Shown: in pieces, positions 46,979 through 57,899 of the stretch
Position numbering within the stretch: the stretch's first letter is position 1
Layout of the letters: each line of letters begins with the position of its first letter
NCBI RefSeq assembly: GCF_005863245.1
Contig: NZ_VBUT01000003.1
Span: 248,001-312,000, forward strand
Length of the DNA: 64,000 nucleotides
DNA from: Nocardia cyriacigeorgica
GTDB lineage: Bacteria > Actinomycetota > Actinomycetes > Mycobacteriales > Mycobacteriaceae
Reading direction: 5' to 3'
Translations under genes and position numbers: made by a program
The notes under the pieces: generated by a model
The model's input: only the letters and a program-made list of their open reading frames with translations
Database searches by the model: none
What the model was told of the DNA's origin: nothing

Positions 46979-49468
46979 GTGAATGGGTGGTGTGGGCCAG
47001 TGGGAAGCAGTCGGCGAGAGCACGGCGATGGCGGCAAGCCGGCCGCCGAGAACACAGTGGTGTCCAATGGCGCGGCCGATCTGGTCAAGGCCCGGCGGCG
47101 CTTGCTCGAGGGCGGGCAGCCGCGCAATCCGCGCCTGGACGCCGAATCGCTGCGCTCGGCGCTGGTCGACCTGTACGAACTGTGGCTGACCAGCAAGGGC
47201 GCCGAACTCGGGATCACCGCCGACAGCGGGCTCGCGGTCGTCGCGGTGGGCGGGCTCGGGCGCAAGGAGATGTTGCCCTACTCCGACCTGGACCTGGTGC
47301 TGCTGCACGACGACGTCGACCCCGCGCGGGTGGCCGAGGTGGCCGACCAGCTCTGGTATCCGCTGTGGGACGCCCACATCAAGCTCGACCACAGTGTGCG
47401 CACCGTCCCGCAGGCGTTGCGGGTGGCCAATGACGACATGATCGCCGCGCTCGGCATGCTCGAGGCCAGGCATATCGTCGGCGACGCCGAATTGTGCAAC
47501 CTGCTCATCGGCGGGGTGCGCCGGGAGTGGCGGACCGGCATCCGGTCCCGGTTCGACGATCTGATCGCCCAGGCCAAGGCCCGCTGGGAGCGCAGCGGCG
47601 AGATCGCCCACCGCGCCGAACCGGATCTGAAGAACGGCCGCGGCGGACTGCGCGACATCCAGTTGCTCGACGCCCTCGCCATCGCCCAGCTCACCGATGC
47701 CATGCCGGGGCTCGGTCCGGATGTGCCCGGCGGCGGGGTCCGCCAGGCTCATCGCAGGCTGCTGGATGTGCGCACCGAACTGCATCGGGTGGCCGGACGC
47801 TCGCGCGATCAGCTGATGGCCCAGGACGCCGACGAGATCGGTGCCGCGCTGCGGATCGGCGATCGCTTCGATCTGGCGCGCACGCTCAGCGATTGCGCCC
47901 GCACGGTCAGCTACTCGGTGGACGTCGGGCTGCGGACCGCCGCCAACGCGCTGCCGCGGCGCGGCCTGGCCCGGCTGCGCCGGATGCCGGTGCGCCGACC
48001 ACTCGATGAGGGGGTGGTCGAGCACGCCGGTGAGGTGGTGCTGGCGCGCGACGCGCGCCCGCAACGCGATCCGGGCCTGATCCTGCGGGTGGCCGCGGCC
48101 TCGGCGCAGACCGGGCTGCCGATGTCGGCGAATACGCTCAACCGGCTCTCCGAGGACGCGCCGGAACTGCGCGAACCCTGGCCGAAGGACGCGCTGAACG
48201 ATCTGCTGGTGCTGCTGGGCGCGGGCCGGGGCACCATCGACGCGATCGAGGCGCTGGACCGCACCGGGTTGTGGGGCAGGCTGCTGCCGGAGTGGGGCGC
48301 GGTCCGCGATCTGCCGCCGCGCGATGTGCTGCACACCTGGACCGTGGACCGGCACCTGATGGAGACGGTGGCGTACGCGAGCGCGCTGAGCACCAGGGTG
48401 GCCCGGCCGGATCTGCTCGCGCTCGGTGCCCTGCTGCACGACATCGGCAAGGGCCGCGCGGGCGATCACAGCGTGGTCGGCGCGGAACTGGCCACCCACA
48501 TCGGGCGCAGGCTCGGACTCTGGCCCTCGGATGTGCGCACGCTCAGCGCGATCGTGCGCCACCATCTGCTGCTGCCCGATACCGCGACCCGCCGCGACCT
48601 CGACGATCCCGCCACCGTCCAGCTGGTCGTCGACGCGCTCGACGGCGACGCGCAGCTGCTGGAACTGCTGCACACCCTCGCCGAAGCGGATTCGCTGGCC
48701 ACCGGGCCCGGCGTGTGGGGTGAGTGGAAGGCCTCGCTGATCGGTGAGCTGGTGCGGCGCTGCCGCATGGTCATGGCCGGCGACGAACTGCCCGAACCCG
48801 AACCCATCGCGCCGGAACTGCTGGACAAGGCCGCCGCCGGGGGCGTGCATGTGACGCTCGCGCCCGGCGAGGGCAAACACACCCACGTCGTCACCGTCAT
48901 CGCGCCCGACACGCCCGGGCTGCTGTCCGAGGCCGCGGGAGTGCTGGCGCTGCATTCGCTGCGTGTGCTGTCGGCGGCGCTCGGCAGTGCCGGGGCCTCG
49001 GCGATCAACACCTTCGTGGTGTCGCCGAAATTCGGCGATCCGCCGGACCCCGGCCTGCTACGCCAGGAGCTGATCCGGGCCATCGCCGGTGATCTGGATC
49101 TACGCGGTCAACTCGCCAAACGCGAACGCGAGGCCGTCGGCGCCCAGCTGAGTCCGTACGCCAAGGCGCAGCCGCGGCTGCTGTGGACCGAGACCGCCAC
49201 CCCCGGTCAGGTGATCATGCAGCTGCGCGCCGAGGACCGGATCGGGCTGTTGAGCAGGCTCGCCGCCGCGCTGGCCGAGTGCGGTGCGGATGTGCGCTGG
49301 GCCAAGGTCGTGACGATGGGCACCGCCGTGGTCGACGCGTTCTGTCTGGATCTAGGCCCCAATACCGGGCCTGCCCGTCGCGCGCGGATCGAAGAGGCGA
49401 TCATGGCGGTGGTGCCGCGACCCGCGCCGAAGAAACCCGGAGACAACGGGACGCACGAAGGTTCCTGA
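46979..49468 (+). CDS. glnD: PII nucleotidyltransferase/removing enzyme GlnD
   Basis: Bifunctional enzyme that modifies and demodifies PII in response to glutamine. The 829-residue product has the nucleotidyltransferase motif [20 protein letters not shown] (about residues 91-107), a GlnD-linker region with [11 protein letters not shown], an HD phosphohydrolase domain with [14 protein letters not shown] near residue 484, and two C-terminal ACT domains (about 630-700 and 740-810). The GTG at 46979 gives a somewhat long N-terminus with no clear ribosome site; the GTG at 47000 and one near residue 28 are alternatives. Confidence 0.93.
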   Translation: MNGWCGPVGSSRREHGDGGKPAAENTVVSNGAADLVKARRRLLEGGQPRNPRLDAESLRSALVDLYELWLTSKGAELGITADSGLAVVAVGGLGRKEMLPYSDLDLVLLHDDVDPARVAEVADQLWYPLWDAHIKLDHSVRTVPQALRVANDDMIAALGMLEARHIVGDAELCNLLIGGVRREWRTGIRSRFDDLIAQAKARWERSGEIAHRAEPDLKNGRGGLRDIQLLDALAIAQLTDAMPGLGPDVPGGGVRQAHRRLLDVRTELHRVAGRSRDQLMAQDADEIGAALRIGDRFDLARTLSDCARTVSYSVDVGLRTAANALPRRGLARLRRMPVRRPLDEGVVEHAGEVVLARDARPQRDPGLILRVAAASAQTGLPMSANTLNRLSEDAPELREPWPKDALNDLLVLLGAGRGTIDAIEALDRTGLWGRLLPEWGAVRDLPPRDVLHTWTVDRHLMETVAYASALSTRVARPDLLALGALLHDIGKGRAGDHSVVGAELATHIGRRLGLWPSDVRTLSAIVRHHLLLPDTATRRDLDDPATVQLVVDALDGDAQLLELLHTLAEADSLATGPGVWGEWKASLIGELVRRCRMVMAGDELPEPEPIAPELLDKAAAGGVHVTLAPGEGKHTHVVTVIAPDTPGLLSEAAGVLALHSLRVLSAALGSAGASAINTFVVSPKFGDPPDPGLLRQELIRAIAGDLDLRGQLAKREREAVGAQLSPYAKAQPRLLWTETATPGQVIMQLRAEDRIGLLSRLAAALAECGADVRWAKVVTMGTAVVDAFCLDLGPNTGPARRARIEEAIMAVVPRPAPKKPGDNGTHEGS

Positions 49469-49626
49469 GCCACGGCGGTTTTCGTGATTCCGGCGGCGAA
49501 CAGCGCTGTGACCTCGCCGTTATCCGAAAATCAGTCCTTTGCGCATGATTTGCTGGAAATCCCTACGGCATGGTCGGCGGCCCTTAGGATCGGTGGGTCG
49601 GGCTCGCACACGAGGGGAGCAGGTCG

Positions 49627-49941
49627 GTGGCAATCGAAGTCGTCGCCTCGTCGATCATGACCAGTGATGTGACCCCGCACGTGGCCCGCTGCGTCGGCGG
49701 TGATCTCTGGGTGGTGTCCTGGTTACCGGGCCGCACCCTGACCGGCCGCCAGGCCGTCACCGCGATGACCATCGCGGCTACCGTGGCCACCTCCGGTCTG
49801 CCGGTGGAGGGGGACTGTACCGCGCTGGACGGTCTCGCTCTCGAGCTCGGGTTGACCGGTCGCGAGGCCGCGTTCATGGTGGCCAGGGAAAACCACGACT
49901 ATCGGCGCATCCGCACCCCGCGCCGGCGCACTCCGGAGTAA
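49627..49941 (+). CDS. Hypothetical protein
   Basis: A 104-residue protein I do not recognise. It begins with the initiator GTG after GGGGAGCAGG, a fair ribosome site. The sequence has a mixed N-terminal part (GGDLWVVSWLPGRTLTGRQAVTAMTIAATVA), a segment EGDCTALDGLALELGLTGREAAFMVARE that could form helices, and a basic tail (RRIRTPRRRTPE). No signal peptide or definite membrane segment. It sits alone between glnD and ffh. Codon use looks normal for the window. Confidence 0.6.
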   Translation: MAIEVVASSIMTSDVTPHVARCVGGDLWVVSWLPGRTLTGRQAVTAMTIAATVATSGLPVEGDCTALDGLALELGLTGREAAFMVARENHDYRRIRTPRRRTPE

Positions 49942-50036
49942 CCTCGCCCACCCGGCACACACCGGCTGCATGCGCAGTCCGGTGATCCCATTACGCTGGG
50001 ATGCAGTGACGTCACTCGAGATCAGGAGCGCGATCG

Positions 50037-51593
50037 GTGTTCGAATCCCTGTCCGACCGGCTTACCGGTGCCCTCAAGGACCTACGCGGTAAGGGACGTC
50101 TGTCGCCGGCTGACATCGACGCCACCTGCCGTGAGATCCGCCTCGCGCTGCTGGAAGCCGATGTCGCGCTGCCGGTGGTGCGCGAATTCATCGCCAAGAT
50201 CAAGGAGCGGGCCAAGGGCGCCGAGGTCTCCGCGGCGCTGAATCCGGCCCAGCAGGTCGTCAAGATCGTCAACGAGGAACTCGTCGGCATCCTCGGCGGT
50301 GAGACCCGCCGCATCACCCTGGCCAAGACACCGCCGACGGTGATCATGCTCGCCGGTCTGCAGGGTGCGGGTAAGACCACCCTCGCCGGCAAGCTCGCCA
50401 AATGGCTCAGGGGGCAAGGGCATCAGCCGCTGCTGGTGGCCTGTGACCTACAGCGCCCCGGCGCCGTCACCCAGCTTCAGGTCGTCGGCGAACGCGCGGG
50501 CGTTCCGGTGTTCGCACCGCATCCGGGCACGTCCATCGGCGGTGGCGACAATGCCCTCGGTGTCAGCGCCGCCGATCCGGTCGCCGTGGCCGAGGCCGGC
50601 GTGGCCGAAGCCAGGCAGAAGCAGTACGACGTGGTGATCGTCGACACCGCCGGTCGCCTCGGTATCGACGCCGAGCTGATGGCCCAGGCCGCCGGCATCC
50701 GCGACGCGGTGCAGCCGGACGAGACGCTGTTCGTGCTCGACGCCATGATCGGTCAGGACGCCGTCACCACCGCCGAGGCGTTCCGTGACGGTGTCGGTTT
50801 CACCGGCGTGGTGCTCACCAAGCTCGACGGCGACGCCCGCGGTGGTGCCGCGCTCAGCGTCCGCAATGTCACCGGCGCGCCGATCATGTTCGCCTCCACC
50901 GGTGAGAAGCTCGAGGACTTCGACGTCTTCCACCCCGACCGCATGGCCAGCCGGATCCTCGGCATGGGCGATGTGCTCACCCTCATCGAGCAGGCCGAAC
51001 AGGTCTACGACCAGCAGCAGGCCGAAGAAGCCGCGCGCAAGATCGGCAGCGGCGAACTCACCCTCGAGGACTTCCTCGACCAGATGCTGGCCATCCGCAA
51101 GATGGGCCCGATCGGCAACCTGCTCGGCATGCTGCCCGGCGCCGGGCAGATGAAAGATGTGCTGGCCCAGGTCGATGACAAGCAGCTCGACCGCGTGCAG
51201 GCCATCATCCGCGGTATGACCCCGGCCGAACGGGAGAACCCCAAGATCATCAACGCCTCCCGCAGGCTGCGCATCGCCAACGGTTCCGGCGTGCAGGTCT
51301 CCGAGGTCAACCAGCTGGTCGACCGGTTCTTCGAGGCCAAGAAGATGATGGCCGCGATGGGCCGCCAGATGGGCATGCCCGGCGCGAACCGCCGCAGCAA
51401 CAAGAAGGGCAAGAAGGGCAAGAAGGGCGGCCGCGGCCCCACCCCACCGAAGGTGCGCGGCGGTTTCCCCGGCGGCATGCCCGGTATGCCCGCGGGCATG
51501 CCCGACCTGTCCGGCATGCCCGCCGGCCTCGACCAGCTCCCGCCGGGTCTCGAGGGCTTCGATCTGTCGAAGCTGAAGTTCCCGAACAAGTAG
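50037..51593 (+). CDS. ffh: Signal recognition particle protein Ffh
   Basis: SRP54 GTPase that binds signal sequences on nascent chains and docks with FtsY. The 518-residue product has the N domain, GTPase motifs [15 protein letters not shown] near residue 107, DTAGRLGID, and [10 protein letters not shown] near residue 262, and a methionine-rich M domain (about 330-450). The tail is unusual: a lysine-rich [10 protein letters not shown] run and then a Pro/Gly/Met-rich segment ([20 protein letters not shown]). The GTG at 50037 follows AGGAG by 8 bases. Confidence 0.96.
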   Translation: MFESLSDRLTGALKDLRGKGRLSPADIDATCREIRLALLEADVALPVVREFIAKIKERAKGAEVSAALNPAQQVVKIVNEELVGILGGETRRITLAKTPPTVIMLAGLQGAGKTTLAGKLAKWLRGQGHQPLLVACDLQRPGAVTQLQVVGERAGVPVFAPHPGTSIGGGDNALGVSAADPVAVAEAGVAEARQKQYDVVIVDTAGRLGIDAELMAQAAGIRDAVQPDETLFVLDAMIGQDAVTTAEAFRDGVGFTGVVLTKLDGDARGGAALSVRNVTGAPIMFASTGEKLEDFDVFHPDRMASRILGMGDVLTLIEQAEQVYDQQQAEEAARKIGSGELTLEDFLDQMLAIRKMGPIGNLLGMLPGAGQMKDVLAQVDDKQLDRVQAIIRGMTPAERENPKIINASRRLRIANGSGVQVSEVNQLVDRFFEAKKMMAAMGRQMGMPGANRRSNKKGKKGKKGGRGPTPPKVRGGFPGGMPGMPAGMPDLSGMPAGLDQLPPGLEGFDLSKLKFPNK

Positions 51594-51650
51594 GAAAGCA
51601 CGTCGCCGGCTCGCGTGCGCGCAGGACCGATTTCTGGCGCGGGCGGGCCG

Positions 51651-51662
51651 TCTGGCACAATG
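51651..51662 (+). promoter_or_regulatory. Promoter element ahead of rpsP
   Basis: TCTGGCACAATG contains an extended -10 (TGG then CACAAT). The identical 12-mer lies ahead of rplS at 62715-62726. The rpsP start is 144 bp downstream, leaving a long leader. Confidence 0.5.
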
Positions 51663-51805
51663 ATCGATCGTCCGTATGGACAGTGTCAGCCCGTCTCCGG
51701 TTACGCACCGCGCGGCGGTCACACACTTCAACCGCAAAACCGGGCTCGCAGACCATGCGGGTCGCCGAATTGCGCCGTGACCAACCCCGAAAGGTAGATC
51801 AGCAC

Positions 51806-52243
51806 ATGGCTGTTCGCATCAAGCTCACCCGCATGGGCAAGATCCGCAACCCGCAGTACCGCGTCGTCGTCGCGGACGCCCGCACCCGTCGTGACGGCCG
51901 GGCCATCGAGTCCATCGGCAAGTACCACCCCAAGGAAGAGCCCTCGCTGATCGAGATCGACTCCGAGCGCGTGCAGTACTGGCTGGGTGTCGGCGCGCAG
52001 CCGACCGAGCCGGTGCAGCGCCTGCTGGAGATCACCGGTGACTGGCAGAAGTTCAAGGGCCTGCCCGGCGCCGAGGGCACCCTGAAGGTCAAGGAAGCCA
52101 AGCCGTCCAAGCTGGACCTGTTCAACGCCGCGCTCGCCGCCGCCGACAACGAGCCCGTCGCCGAGGCCGTCACCCCGAAGAAGAAGGCCGCCAAGAAGGA
52201 CGACGCCGCTGAGGGCGCCGAGTCGGCTGAGGCTGCCGAGTAA
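51806..52243 (+). CDS. rpsP: 30S ribosomal protein S16
   Basis: A 145-residue S16: the conserved core [34 protein letters not shown] runs to about residue 85. It is followed by an actinobacterial C-terminal extension ending in Ala/Glu/Lys-rich sequence. The ATG at 51806 gives the standard N-terminus. First gene of rpsP-khpA-rimM-trmD. Confidence 0.97.
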   Translation: MAVRIKLTRMGKIRNPQYRVVVADARTRRDGRAIESIGKYHPKEEPSLIEIDSERVQYWLGVGAQPTEPVQRLLEITGDWQKFKGLPGAEGTLKVKEAKPSKLDLFNAALAAADNEPVAEAVTPKKKAAKKDDAAEGAESAEAAE

Positions 52244-52245
52244 TC

Positions 52246-52329
52246 GTGAGCGAGCGCAGCGAGCGAACCGAAGACACAGCGCGCCCTGCGCTCACGACGG
52301 AGCCGAGCGCCAGCGAGGTGGAGTCGTGA
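52246..52329 (+). repeat. Repeat-derived 27-codon frame between rpsP and khpA
   Basis: GTGAGCGAGCGCAGCGAGCG at the start is a short imperfect repeat of a type scattered through many actinobacterial genomes. Read from the GTG at 52246 it forms an open frame of 27 codons (beginning VSERSERTED) whose TGA overlaps the khpA GTG by four bases. It could be an accidental frame in a repeat or a leader peptide coupling khpA translation. Lacking a ribosome site, it is not called as a gene. Confidence 0.45.
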
Positions 52330-52568
52330 GTGCAGTCGTCGCCGATGCCGTCGAACACTTGGTTCGCGGCATCGTCGCCAACCCCGATGACGTGCGCGTC
52401 GAGCTGATCACCGGCCGGCGCGGACGGACGGTCGAGGTGCACGTCCACCCCGATGACCTGGGCAAGGTGATCGGCCGCGGTGGACGTACCGCGACCGCCC
52501 TTCGCACCCTCGTCGCCGGTATCGGCGGCCGGGGCATCCGGGTCGACGTGGTGGACACCGACGCCTGA
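52326..52568 (+). CDS. khpA: RNA-binding KH-domain protein KhpA
   Basis: An 80-residue single KH-domain protein (YlqC/Rv2908c type) that in other Gram-positives pairs with KhpB and affects cell elongation and RNA binding. The GxxG loop is visible as [16 protein letters not shown] near residue 43. The GTG start at 52326 overlaps the preceding open frame, and the stop overlaps the rimM ATG (TGATG). Its position between rpsP and rimM is diagnostic. Confidence 0.92.
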   Translation: MSAVVADAVEHLVRGIVANPDDVRVELITGRRGRTVEVHVHPDDLGKVIGRGGRTATALRTLVAGIGGRGIRVDVVDTDA

Positions 52569-53092
52569 TGGAACTCGTCGTAGGTCGTGTCGCCAAGTCG
52601 CACGGCGTGCGCGGTGAGTTGGTCGTCGAGGTGCGCACCGACGAACCGGAGGCGCGGTTCGCGCCCGGTTCGACGTTGCGCGGCCGGTTGGCGCGGTCGA
52701 AGGAAGTTCGTGAATTCACGGTGGAGTCGGCCCGGGAGCACTCGGGCCGGCTTCTCGTGCAAGTGAGCGGCGTCGAGGACCGCACCGCCGCCGACGCGTT
52801 GCGCGGCACGCTGTTCCTGGTCGACAGCGACGACCTCGGGCCCTCGCAGGACCCCGACGAGTACTACGACCACGAACTCGAAGGCCTGCGCGTCGAACTC
52901 GCCGACGGCACCGCGGTCGGCACCGTCACCGAGGTATTGCATTCGGCGGCAGGGGAATTGCTGTCGGTGCGCGCCGCCGACGATGGCCGCGAGATCCTGA
53001 TCCCGTTCGTGATGGCCATCGTGCCCACCGTGTCGGTGGCCGACGGACTGGTCGTGATCGATCCGCCCGAGGGCCTGCTGGATCCCGAATGA
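52568..53092 (+). CDS. rimM: Ribosome maturation factor RimM
   Basis: Assists 30S assembly by binding S19. The 174-residue product begins [30 protein letters not shown], the family signature. It has a C-terminal PRC-barrel ([27 protein letters not shown], then [20 protein letters not shown]). The start overlaps the khpA stop, and trmD begins 13 bases after the stop. Confidence 0.96.
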   Translation: MELVVGRVAKSHGVRGELVVEVRTDEPEARFAPGSTLRGRLARSKEVREFTVESAREHSGRLLVQVSGVEDRTAADALRGTLFLVDSDDLGPSQDPDEYYDHELEGLRVELADGTAVGTVTEVLHSAAGELLSVRAADDGREILIPFVMAIVPTVSVADGLVVIDPPEGLLDPE

Positions 53093-53105
53093 GGCGGTCG
53101 AGGCC

Positions 53106-53828
53106 ATGAAGATCGACGTGGTCACCATCTTTCCGGAGTATCTGGAGCCGCTGCGCACCGCGCTACTCGGCAAGGCCATCGATAAGGGCCTGATCTCCGT
53201 CGATGTGCACGATCTGCGTCGCTGGACCCATGACGTGCACAAATCCGTCGACGATTCCCCCTATGGCGGCGGCCCGGGCATGGTCATGAAACCCACCGTG
53301 TGGGGCGATGCCCTCGACGAGGTCTGCCCCGACGACGCCCTGCTGGTGGTCCCCACCCCGGCGGGCGTGCCCTTCACCCAGGCCACCGCCCACCGCTGGG
53401 CGAAGGAAAAGCATCTGGTCTTCGCCTGCGGTCGCTACGAGGGCATCGACCAGCGCGTCTTCGATGACGCCGCCCGCCGGGTCCGCGTCGAGGAAGTCAG
53501 CATCGGCGATTACGTGCTGATCGGCGGTGAGGCCGCGGTGCTGGTGATGACCGAGGCCGTGGTCCGCCTGATTCCCGGCGTGCTGGGCAATCAGCAATCC
53601 CACCAAGAGGATTCGTTTTCCGTCGAGCCGGGGTCCGAAGGTCTCGGACTGCTGGAGGGCCCGAGCTACACCCGTCCGGTGAGCTGGCGCGGCCTCGACG
53701 TCCCGCCGGTGCTGCTGTCGGGTGACCATGCGAAGGTGGCCGCGTGGCGGCGCGAGCAGTCGCTGATCCGGACTCGTGAGCGTCGACCGGATCTGCTGCG
53801 CGAGACCGACGAGCCAGGTTCGGAGTAG
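53106..53828 (+). CDS. trmD: tRNA (guanine(37)-N(1))-methyltransferase TrmD
   Basis: SPOUT-class knotted methyltransferase that makes m1G37 in tRNA and prevents frameshifts. The 240-residue product shows [21 protein letters not shown] at the N-terminus, the SAM-binding knot ([17 protein letters not shown] and [20 protein letters not shown]), and the catalytic aspartate region HQEDSF. In mycobacteria trmD is followed closely by lppW and rplS; here rplS is 9 kb away. Confidence 0.97.
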   Translation: MKIDVVTIFPEYLEPLRTALLGKAIDKGLISVDVHDLRRWTHDVHKSVDDSPYGGGPGMVMKPTVWGDALDEVCPDDALLVVPTPAGVPFTQATAHRWAKEKHLVFACGRYEGIDQRVFDDAARRVRVEEVSIGDYVLIGGEAAVLVMTEAVVRLIPGVLGNQQSHQEDSFSVEPGSEGLGLLEGPSYTRPVSWRGLDVPPVLLSGDHAKVAAWRREQSLIRTRERRPDLLRETDEPGSE

Positions 53829-53907
53829 CCAGCTGAATTCGGCGCATGCCGGGAACCGCAGGGGTCCGTAGTGACGACTCGGGATTCTTCCTGTAACGAT
53901 CTGTCGT

Positions 53908-54507
53908 ATGAGCGATCCGAATCCGCCGAATGAGCTGCGCCTGACGGCTGACGAATTCGCCGAGGGTGCGGCCGCAGAGCTCGGCGATATCGAGATCGTC
54001 GACGGGCGCGTTGTGCGTCTGATGGCCCAGAGTCCGCTGCACAGCCGGGTGGTGCGGCGGCTGGCGGGGCTGCTCGAGGCAGCCAGGCGGGACGGTGGGC
54101 CGTGCATGGTGGTGGATTCCGACGTGGCCGCCCGGTTCGCGGATGCGGATTCGGCTGCCGCGGATCGGCGTCTGAACATCCGGTACCCCGACGTGTGGAT
54201 TCGCGATTGCGAGCTCTACGACGTCAACACCGTACGTGACCACCTGCTCCTGGTGGTCGAGGTGACATCCGAGTCGACGATCGACACCGATATCACCGAC
54301 AAGCGAATCCAGTACGCCGCCGCTGGTATTCCCCGGTACCTGATCGTCCGGCTCGATCAGAAAGAGGAACGGATCGAGGAGATCGAGGAGTACCGGCTCG
54401 ATTGGTCGGGGCGCCGCTACCGTGCCCATGCGGTGCACCGGCGGGTGTTGCTACTCGACGAACCGGTGGAGGCGACGATCCCGTTCGCGGTTCTGGAGCA
54501 ACCCTGA
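53908..54507 (+). CDS. Uma2-family (DUF820) PD-(D/E)XK protein
   Basis: A 199-residue Uma2-type putative endonuclease. The N-terminal ELRLTADEFAEGAAAELGDIEIVDGRVVRLMAQSPLHSRVVRRLAGLLEAA is typical, and the nuclease core shows RYPDVWI (aspartate) and LLLVVEVTSESTIDTDITDKRIQYAAAGIPRYLIV (E-V-x-S plus lysine). Such genes are often present in many copies in actinomycetes and have no demonstrated role. It stands alone, convergent with the acyl-CoA ligase genes. Confidence 0.82.
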   Translation: MSDPNPPNELRLTADEFAEGAAAELGDIEIVDGRVVRLMAQSPLHSRVVRRLAGLLEAARRDGGPCMVVDSDVAARFADADSAAADRRLNIRYPDVWIRDCELYDVNTVRDHLLLVVEVTSESTIDTDITDKRIQYAAAGIPRYLIVRLDQKEERIEEIEEYRLDWSGRRYRAHAVHRRVLLLDEPVEATIPFAVLEQP

Positions 54508-54521
54508 AACGTGTCGCGTGA

Positions 54522-54552
54522 TCTGCGGGCCGGGGTAAGCCCGGCCCGCAGA
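54522..54552. terminator. Bidirectional terminator between the Uma2 gene and the acyl-CoA ligase gene
   Basis: Arms TCTGCGGGCCGGG and CCCGGCCCGCAGA form a perfect 13-bp stem with a 5-base loop; the convergent genes end at 54507 and 54555. Confidence 0.82.
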
Positions 54553-54554
54553 CC

Positions 54555-56180
54555 TCATTCAGCGAGCCCGAGCAATGACCGTGCCATCTCCCGCATTTCG
54601 GCCTTGCGCACCTTCCCGGTGACCGTCATCGGGAACTCGTCCACGACGTGCACATAACGCGGGACCTTGAAATGCGCGAGCTTGCCCGCGCAGAACACGC
54701 GGAGGGCGTCGGCGTCGAGCGGGGCCGCGCCCTCGCGCAGGCGAACCCAGGCCATCAGTTCCTCACCGTATTTCGGGTCGGGAACACCGATCACCTGGGC
54801 GTCGAGAATATCGGGGTGGGTGTAGAGGAATTCCTCGATTTCGCGGGGATAGATGTTCTCCCCACCGCGGATGACCATGTCTTTGATCCGTCCGGTGACG
54901 GCGACATATCCGTCCTCGTCCATGACCCCGATATCTCCGGTGTGCATCCAGCGGGCGGCGTCGATGGATTCGGCGGTGCGCTCGGGATCGTTCCAGTACC
55001 CGAGCATCACCGAATAGCCGCGGGTACACAGCTCACCGGGCTCACCGCGTGGGACGGTGCGTCCGGTCACCGGATCGACGATCTTGATCTCGAGGTGCGG
55101 GCCCACCCGGCCGACGGTGGCGGTACGGCGGTCGAGGCTGTCGTCGCGGCGGGTCTGGGTGGACACCGGTGAGGTCTCGGTCATGCCGTAGCAGATGCAC
55201 ACCTCGCGCATGCCCATCCGATCGATGACGCGTTTCATCACTTCGACCGGGCACGGCGATCCGGCCATGATGCCGGTGCGCAACGTCGACAGATCCGCCT
55301 CCTGCTCGTCGAGGTGCGCCAGCATGTCGATGAACATGGTGGGCACGCCGTAGAGCGAGGTGCAGCGTTCGGCGGCGACGGCTGCGAGGGTTGCGGCGGG
55401 TGCGAACGAGGGCGCCGGAATCACGATCGCCGCACCGTGACTGGTGGCCGCCAGATTGCCCATCACCATGCCGAAGCAGTGATAGAACGGCACCGGAACA
55501 CAGATCCGGTCCTGTTCGGTGTATCCGCACAATTCCCCGACGAAATAGCCGTTGTTGAGGATGTTGTGGTGACTGAGGGTGGCGCCCTTCGGGAAACCCG
55601 TTGTGCCTGAGGTGTACTGGATATTGATCGGGTCGTCCATGGACAGCTGCGCCGCCCGCGCCGCCAGCAGTTCCTGGTCGGCGGTGGTGCGCGCCAGCGT
55701 TTCCCATGCCGGCGTGTCCAGGATCAGCACCTGCTCCAGGCCGGGGCAAGCCGGACGGACCTGTTCGATCATCGCCACATAGTTCGAGGTCTTGAACTCC
55801 GGCGCCGACACCAGCATTCGTACGCCCGCCTGTTCGAGCACATACTGCAATTCGCTGGTGCGGTAGGCGGGATTGATATTCACCAGGATCGCGCCGATCT
55901 TCGCGGTCGCGTACTGGATGAGAAACCACTCCGGGCAGTTCGGCGCCCAGATGCCCACCCGGTCACCGGCGGCGATGCCACGCCCGGCCAGCCCGGTGGC
56001 CAGCGAGTCGACCGCGGCGCGCAACTCGTGGTAGGTCCAGCGACGCCCGGAAGGGCAGTCCACCAAGGCTTCCCGGTCGCCGAACGCGGCCGCGGTCCGG
56101 TCGAGGTTCGCGCCGATGGTGTCACCGAGCAGTGGTGTTTCGGAGATCCCCGAGGTGTAGCTGGGCAGGGGAGTCGTCAT
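54555..56180 (-). CDS. Fatty-acyl-CoA ligase (AMP-binding, FadD type)
   Basis: ANL-superfamily ligase of 541 residues that activates a carboxylic acid, probably a medium or long fatty acid, as an acyl-CoA. The ATP-binding motif [20 protein letters not shown] is near residue 188. [15 protein letters not shown] and [38 protein letters not shown] are present, and the C-terminal lysine lies in [14 protein letters not shown]. The ATG at 56180 abuts the stop of the upstream ligase (TGATG); a GTG one codon earlier is possible. Substrate specificity cannot be read from the sequence. Confidence 0.88.
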   Translation of the reverse strand: MTTPLPSYTSGISETPLLGDTIGANLDRTAAAFGDREALVDCPSGRRWTYHELRAAVDSLATGLAGRGIAAGDRVGIWAPNCPEWFLIQYATAKIGAILVNINPAYRTSELQYVLEQAGVRMLVSAPEFKTSNYVAMIEQVRPACPGLEQVLILDTPAWETLARTTADQELLAARAAQLSMDDPINIQYTSGTTGFPKGATLSHHNILNNGYFVGELCGYTEQDRICVPVPFYHCFGMVMGNLAATSHGAAIVIPAPSFAPAATLAAVAAERCTSLYGVPTMFIDMLAHLDEQEADLSTLRTGIMAGSPCPVEVMKRVIDRMGMREVCICYGMTETSPVSTQTRRDDSLDRRTATVGRVGPHLEIKIVDPVTGRTVPRGEPGELCTRGYSVMLGYWNDPERTAESIDAARWMHTGDIGVMDEDGYVAVTGRIKDMVIRGGENIYPREIEEFLYTHPDILDAQVIGVPDPKYGEELMAWVRLREGAAPLDADALRVFCAGKLAHFKVPRYVHVVDEFPMTVTGKVRKAEMREMARSLLGLAE

Positions 56181-57802
56181 CACCGCACCCCCTGCTGACG
56201 CAGCAGGAACCGCTGCACCTTACCGCTGGGCGTCTTGGGCAGACTCGGTACGAAATGCACCCGGCGTGGGTACGCGTGCGCGGCGAACTTCTTCTTCACC
56301 AGGGTCTGGAGTTCGGCCTCCAGTTCAGCGCTGCCCTCGACGCCCTCGCGCACCACGACGAACGCCTCCAGCACCTCACCGCGCAGCTCGTCGGGCATGC
56401 CGACCACCGCGGCTTCGGCGACGTCCTCGTGCAGCACCAGCACGCTTTCCACCTCGAAGGGGCCGATCCGATAGCCGGCCATGATGATCACGTCGTCGTC
56501 GCGGGCCGAGAAATGGAAGAACCCGTCGGCATCCTGCGAGCCGGCGTCACCGGTGAGGTACCAGCGGCCGTCGGGGGTGTAGCGCTGCGCGGTGCGTTCG
56601 GGTGCGTCGAGGTAGCCGAGGAACCACAGCAGCGGGCTGCGCTCGGTGTCGATGGCGATGCGGCCGAGCTGTCCGGTCGGGGCCTCGGTATCGGCGTCGT
56701 CGGCGAGCACCGCGCACGCCCAACCGGGCAGCGACCGGCCCATCGAGCCCGCCGGGGCCTCGGTGTTCAGATCGTCGTGCCAGGCATTGCAGATCACCAT
56801 GCCGTGCTCGGTCTGACCGTAGTGATCACGAACCGCGACGCCGAGGGTGTCGGCGGACCAGGCCACTACTTCGGGGGTGAGCGGCTCACCGGCCGAGGAA
56901 GCCCGCCGCAACCGCACCTTCGGCGCTGCCGCACTGTCGGCGCGCAGGGCGCGGTAGACCGTCGGTGCGGCCGCGAAGTTCGTGACGCCGAACCTGTCCA
57001 TGACCTGCCAGGTGAGCGCGGGGGAGAAGCCGGCATGCAGCAGCAGGCTGCGGGTACCGCTGGCCAGGGGCCCGAGGATCGCGTAGTAGAGGCCATAGGC
57101 CCAGCCCGGGTCGGCGGCGTTCCAGAACACGTCGTCGGGGCGGACGTCGAGCGCGAACTCCTGATAGGCGTGGAAGGACGCGAGCGCGCGCACCGGAATC
57201 GGCACACCCTTCGGCGTGCCCGTGGTACCGCTGGTGAACAACTGGACCAGCAGACCGTCGCCGCCGACCGCCACCGCGGGCTCGACGTCCGCGTCGTCGG
57301 CCATGAGGTCGCGCATGCGCAGCCCGCCAGGGGCCGGCTCGTCGCCGGTGACGATGGTGCGCCACGGCGGATCGGCCGGGATGTCGTCGCCGGGAGCGAG
57401 TTTGCCCGCCTGATCCGGGTCGGCGATCACGACGGATGCGCCGCTGGCCGCCAGCCGGAACGCGATCGCCGGCGGCGCGAACGCGGTGAACAGCGGCACG
57501 TGCACCGCACCGCGCCGCCAGATCCCGAGCAAGGCCACCACCAGGTCTTCCGACTTCGCCATGAGCGTGGCGACCCGATCACCCGGCTCGACCCCGAGCC
57601 GAGCCAGCGCGGCCGCGAAGCGCTCGGACTTCGCGCGCAGCTCACCGTAGGTCAGATCCGTCGACGACAGATCGCTGTCGATGATCGTGAAGGCGACGGC
57701 GTCGGCCGGATGCCGGTCACACAGCAGCCAGGCCGCACTCGCATCGGCGCGGTCGTAACAATCCAGCAGCTCGCGCACCCGCGCGTTCGGGTCGATCCCC
57801 AT
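56180..57802 (-). CDS. Acyl-CoA synthetase (AMP-binding, acetyl-CoA-synthetase-like)
   Basis: Second ANL ligase, 540 residues, closer to acetyl- or medium-chain acyl-CoA synthetases: [22 protein letters not shown] near residue 205, [16 protein letters not shown] near residue 325, [38 protein letters not shown], and the catalytic lysine in [14 protein letters not shown]. It is first in a two-gene operon with the next ligase and is divergent from a GAF-LuxR regulator 97 bp away. Paralogy of the two ligases suggests different chain lengths or sequential substrates. Confidence 0.87.
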   Translation of the reverse strand: MGIDPNARVRELLDCYDRADASAAWLLCDRHPADAVAFTIIDSDLSSTDLTYGELRAKSERFAAALARLGVEPGDRVATLMAKSEDLVVALLGIWRRGAVHVPLFTAFAPPAIAFRLAASGASVVIADPDQAGKLAPGDDIPADPPWRTIVTGDEPAPGGLRMRDLMADDADVEPAVAVGGDGLLVQLFTSGTTGTPKGVPIPVRALASFHAYQEFALDVRPDDVFWNAADPGWAYGLYYAILGPLASGTRSLLLHAGFSPALTWQVMDRFGVTNFAAAPTVYRALRADSAAAPKVRLRRASSAGEPLTPEVVAWSADTLGVAVRDHYGQTEHGMVICNAWHDDLNTEAPAGSMGRSLPGWACAVLADDADTEAPTGQLGRIAIDTERSPLLWFLGYLDAPERTAQRYTPDGRWYLTGDAGSQDADGFFHFSARDDDVIIMAGYRIGPFEVESVLVLHEDVAEAAVVGMPDELRGEVLEAFVVVREGVEGSAELEAELQTLVKKKFAAHAYPRRVHFVPSLPKTPSGKVQRFLLRQQGVR

Positions 57803-57855
57803 CTCGCATCTCCTCGGTCATGATCCAGCTCACCGGGCTGTTGCCATAGGATGTA

Positions 57856-57869
57856 GGTCACACCTGACC
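57856..57869. promoter_or_regulatory. Inverted repeat between the ligase operon and the LuxR-type gene
   Basis: GGTCA, four bases and TGACC form a perfect dyad in the 97-bp divergent gap, a plausible operator for the adjacent regulator. Next to it, CCCC and GGGG flank GAAAA and would fold over the ribosome site of the regulator gene. Confidence 0.4.
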
Positions 57870-57899
57870 CGGCACTACCCCCGAAAAGGGGTGACTCCC

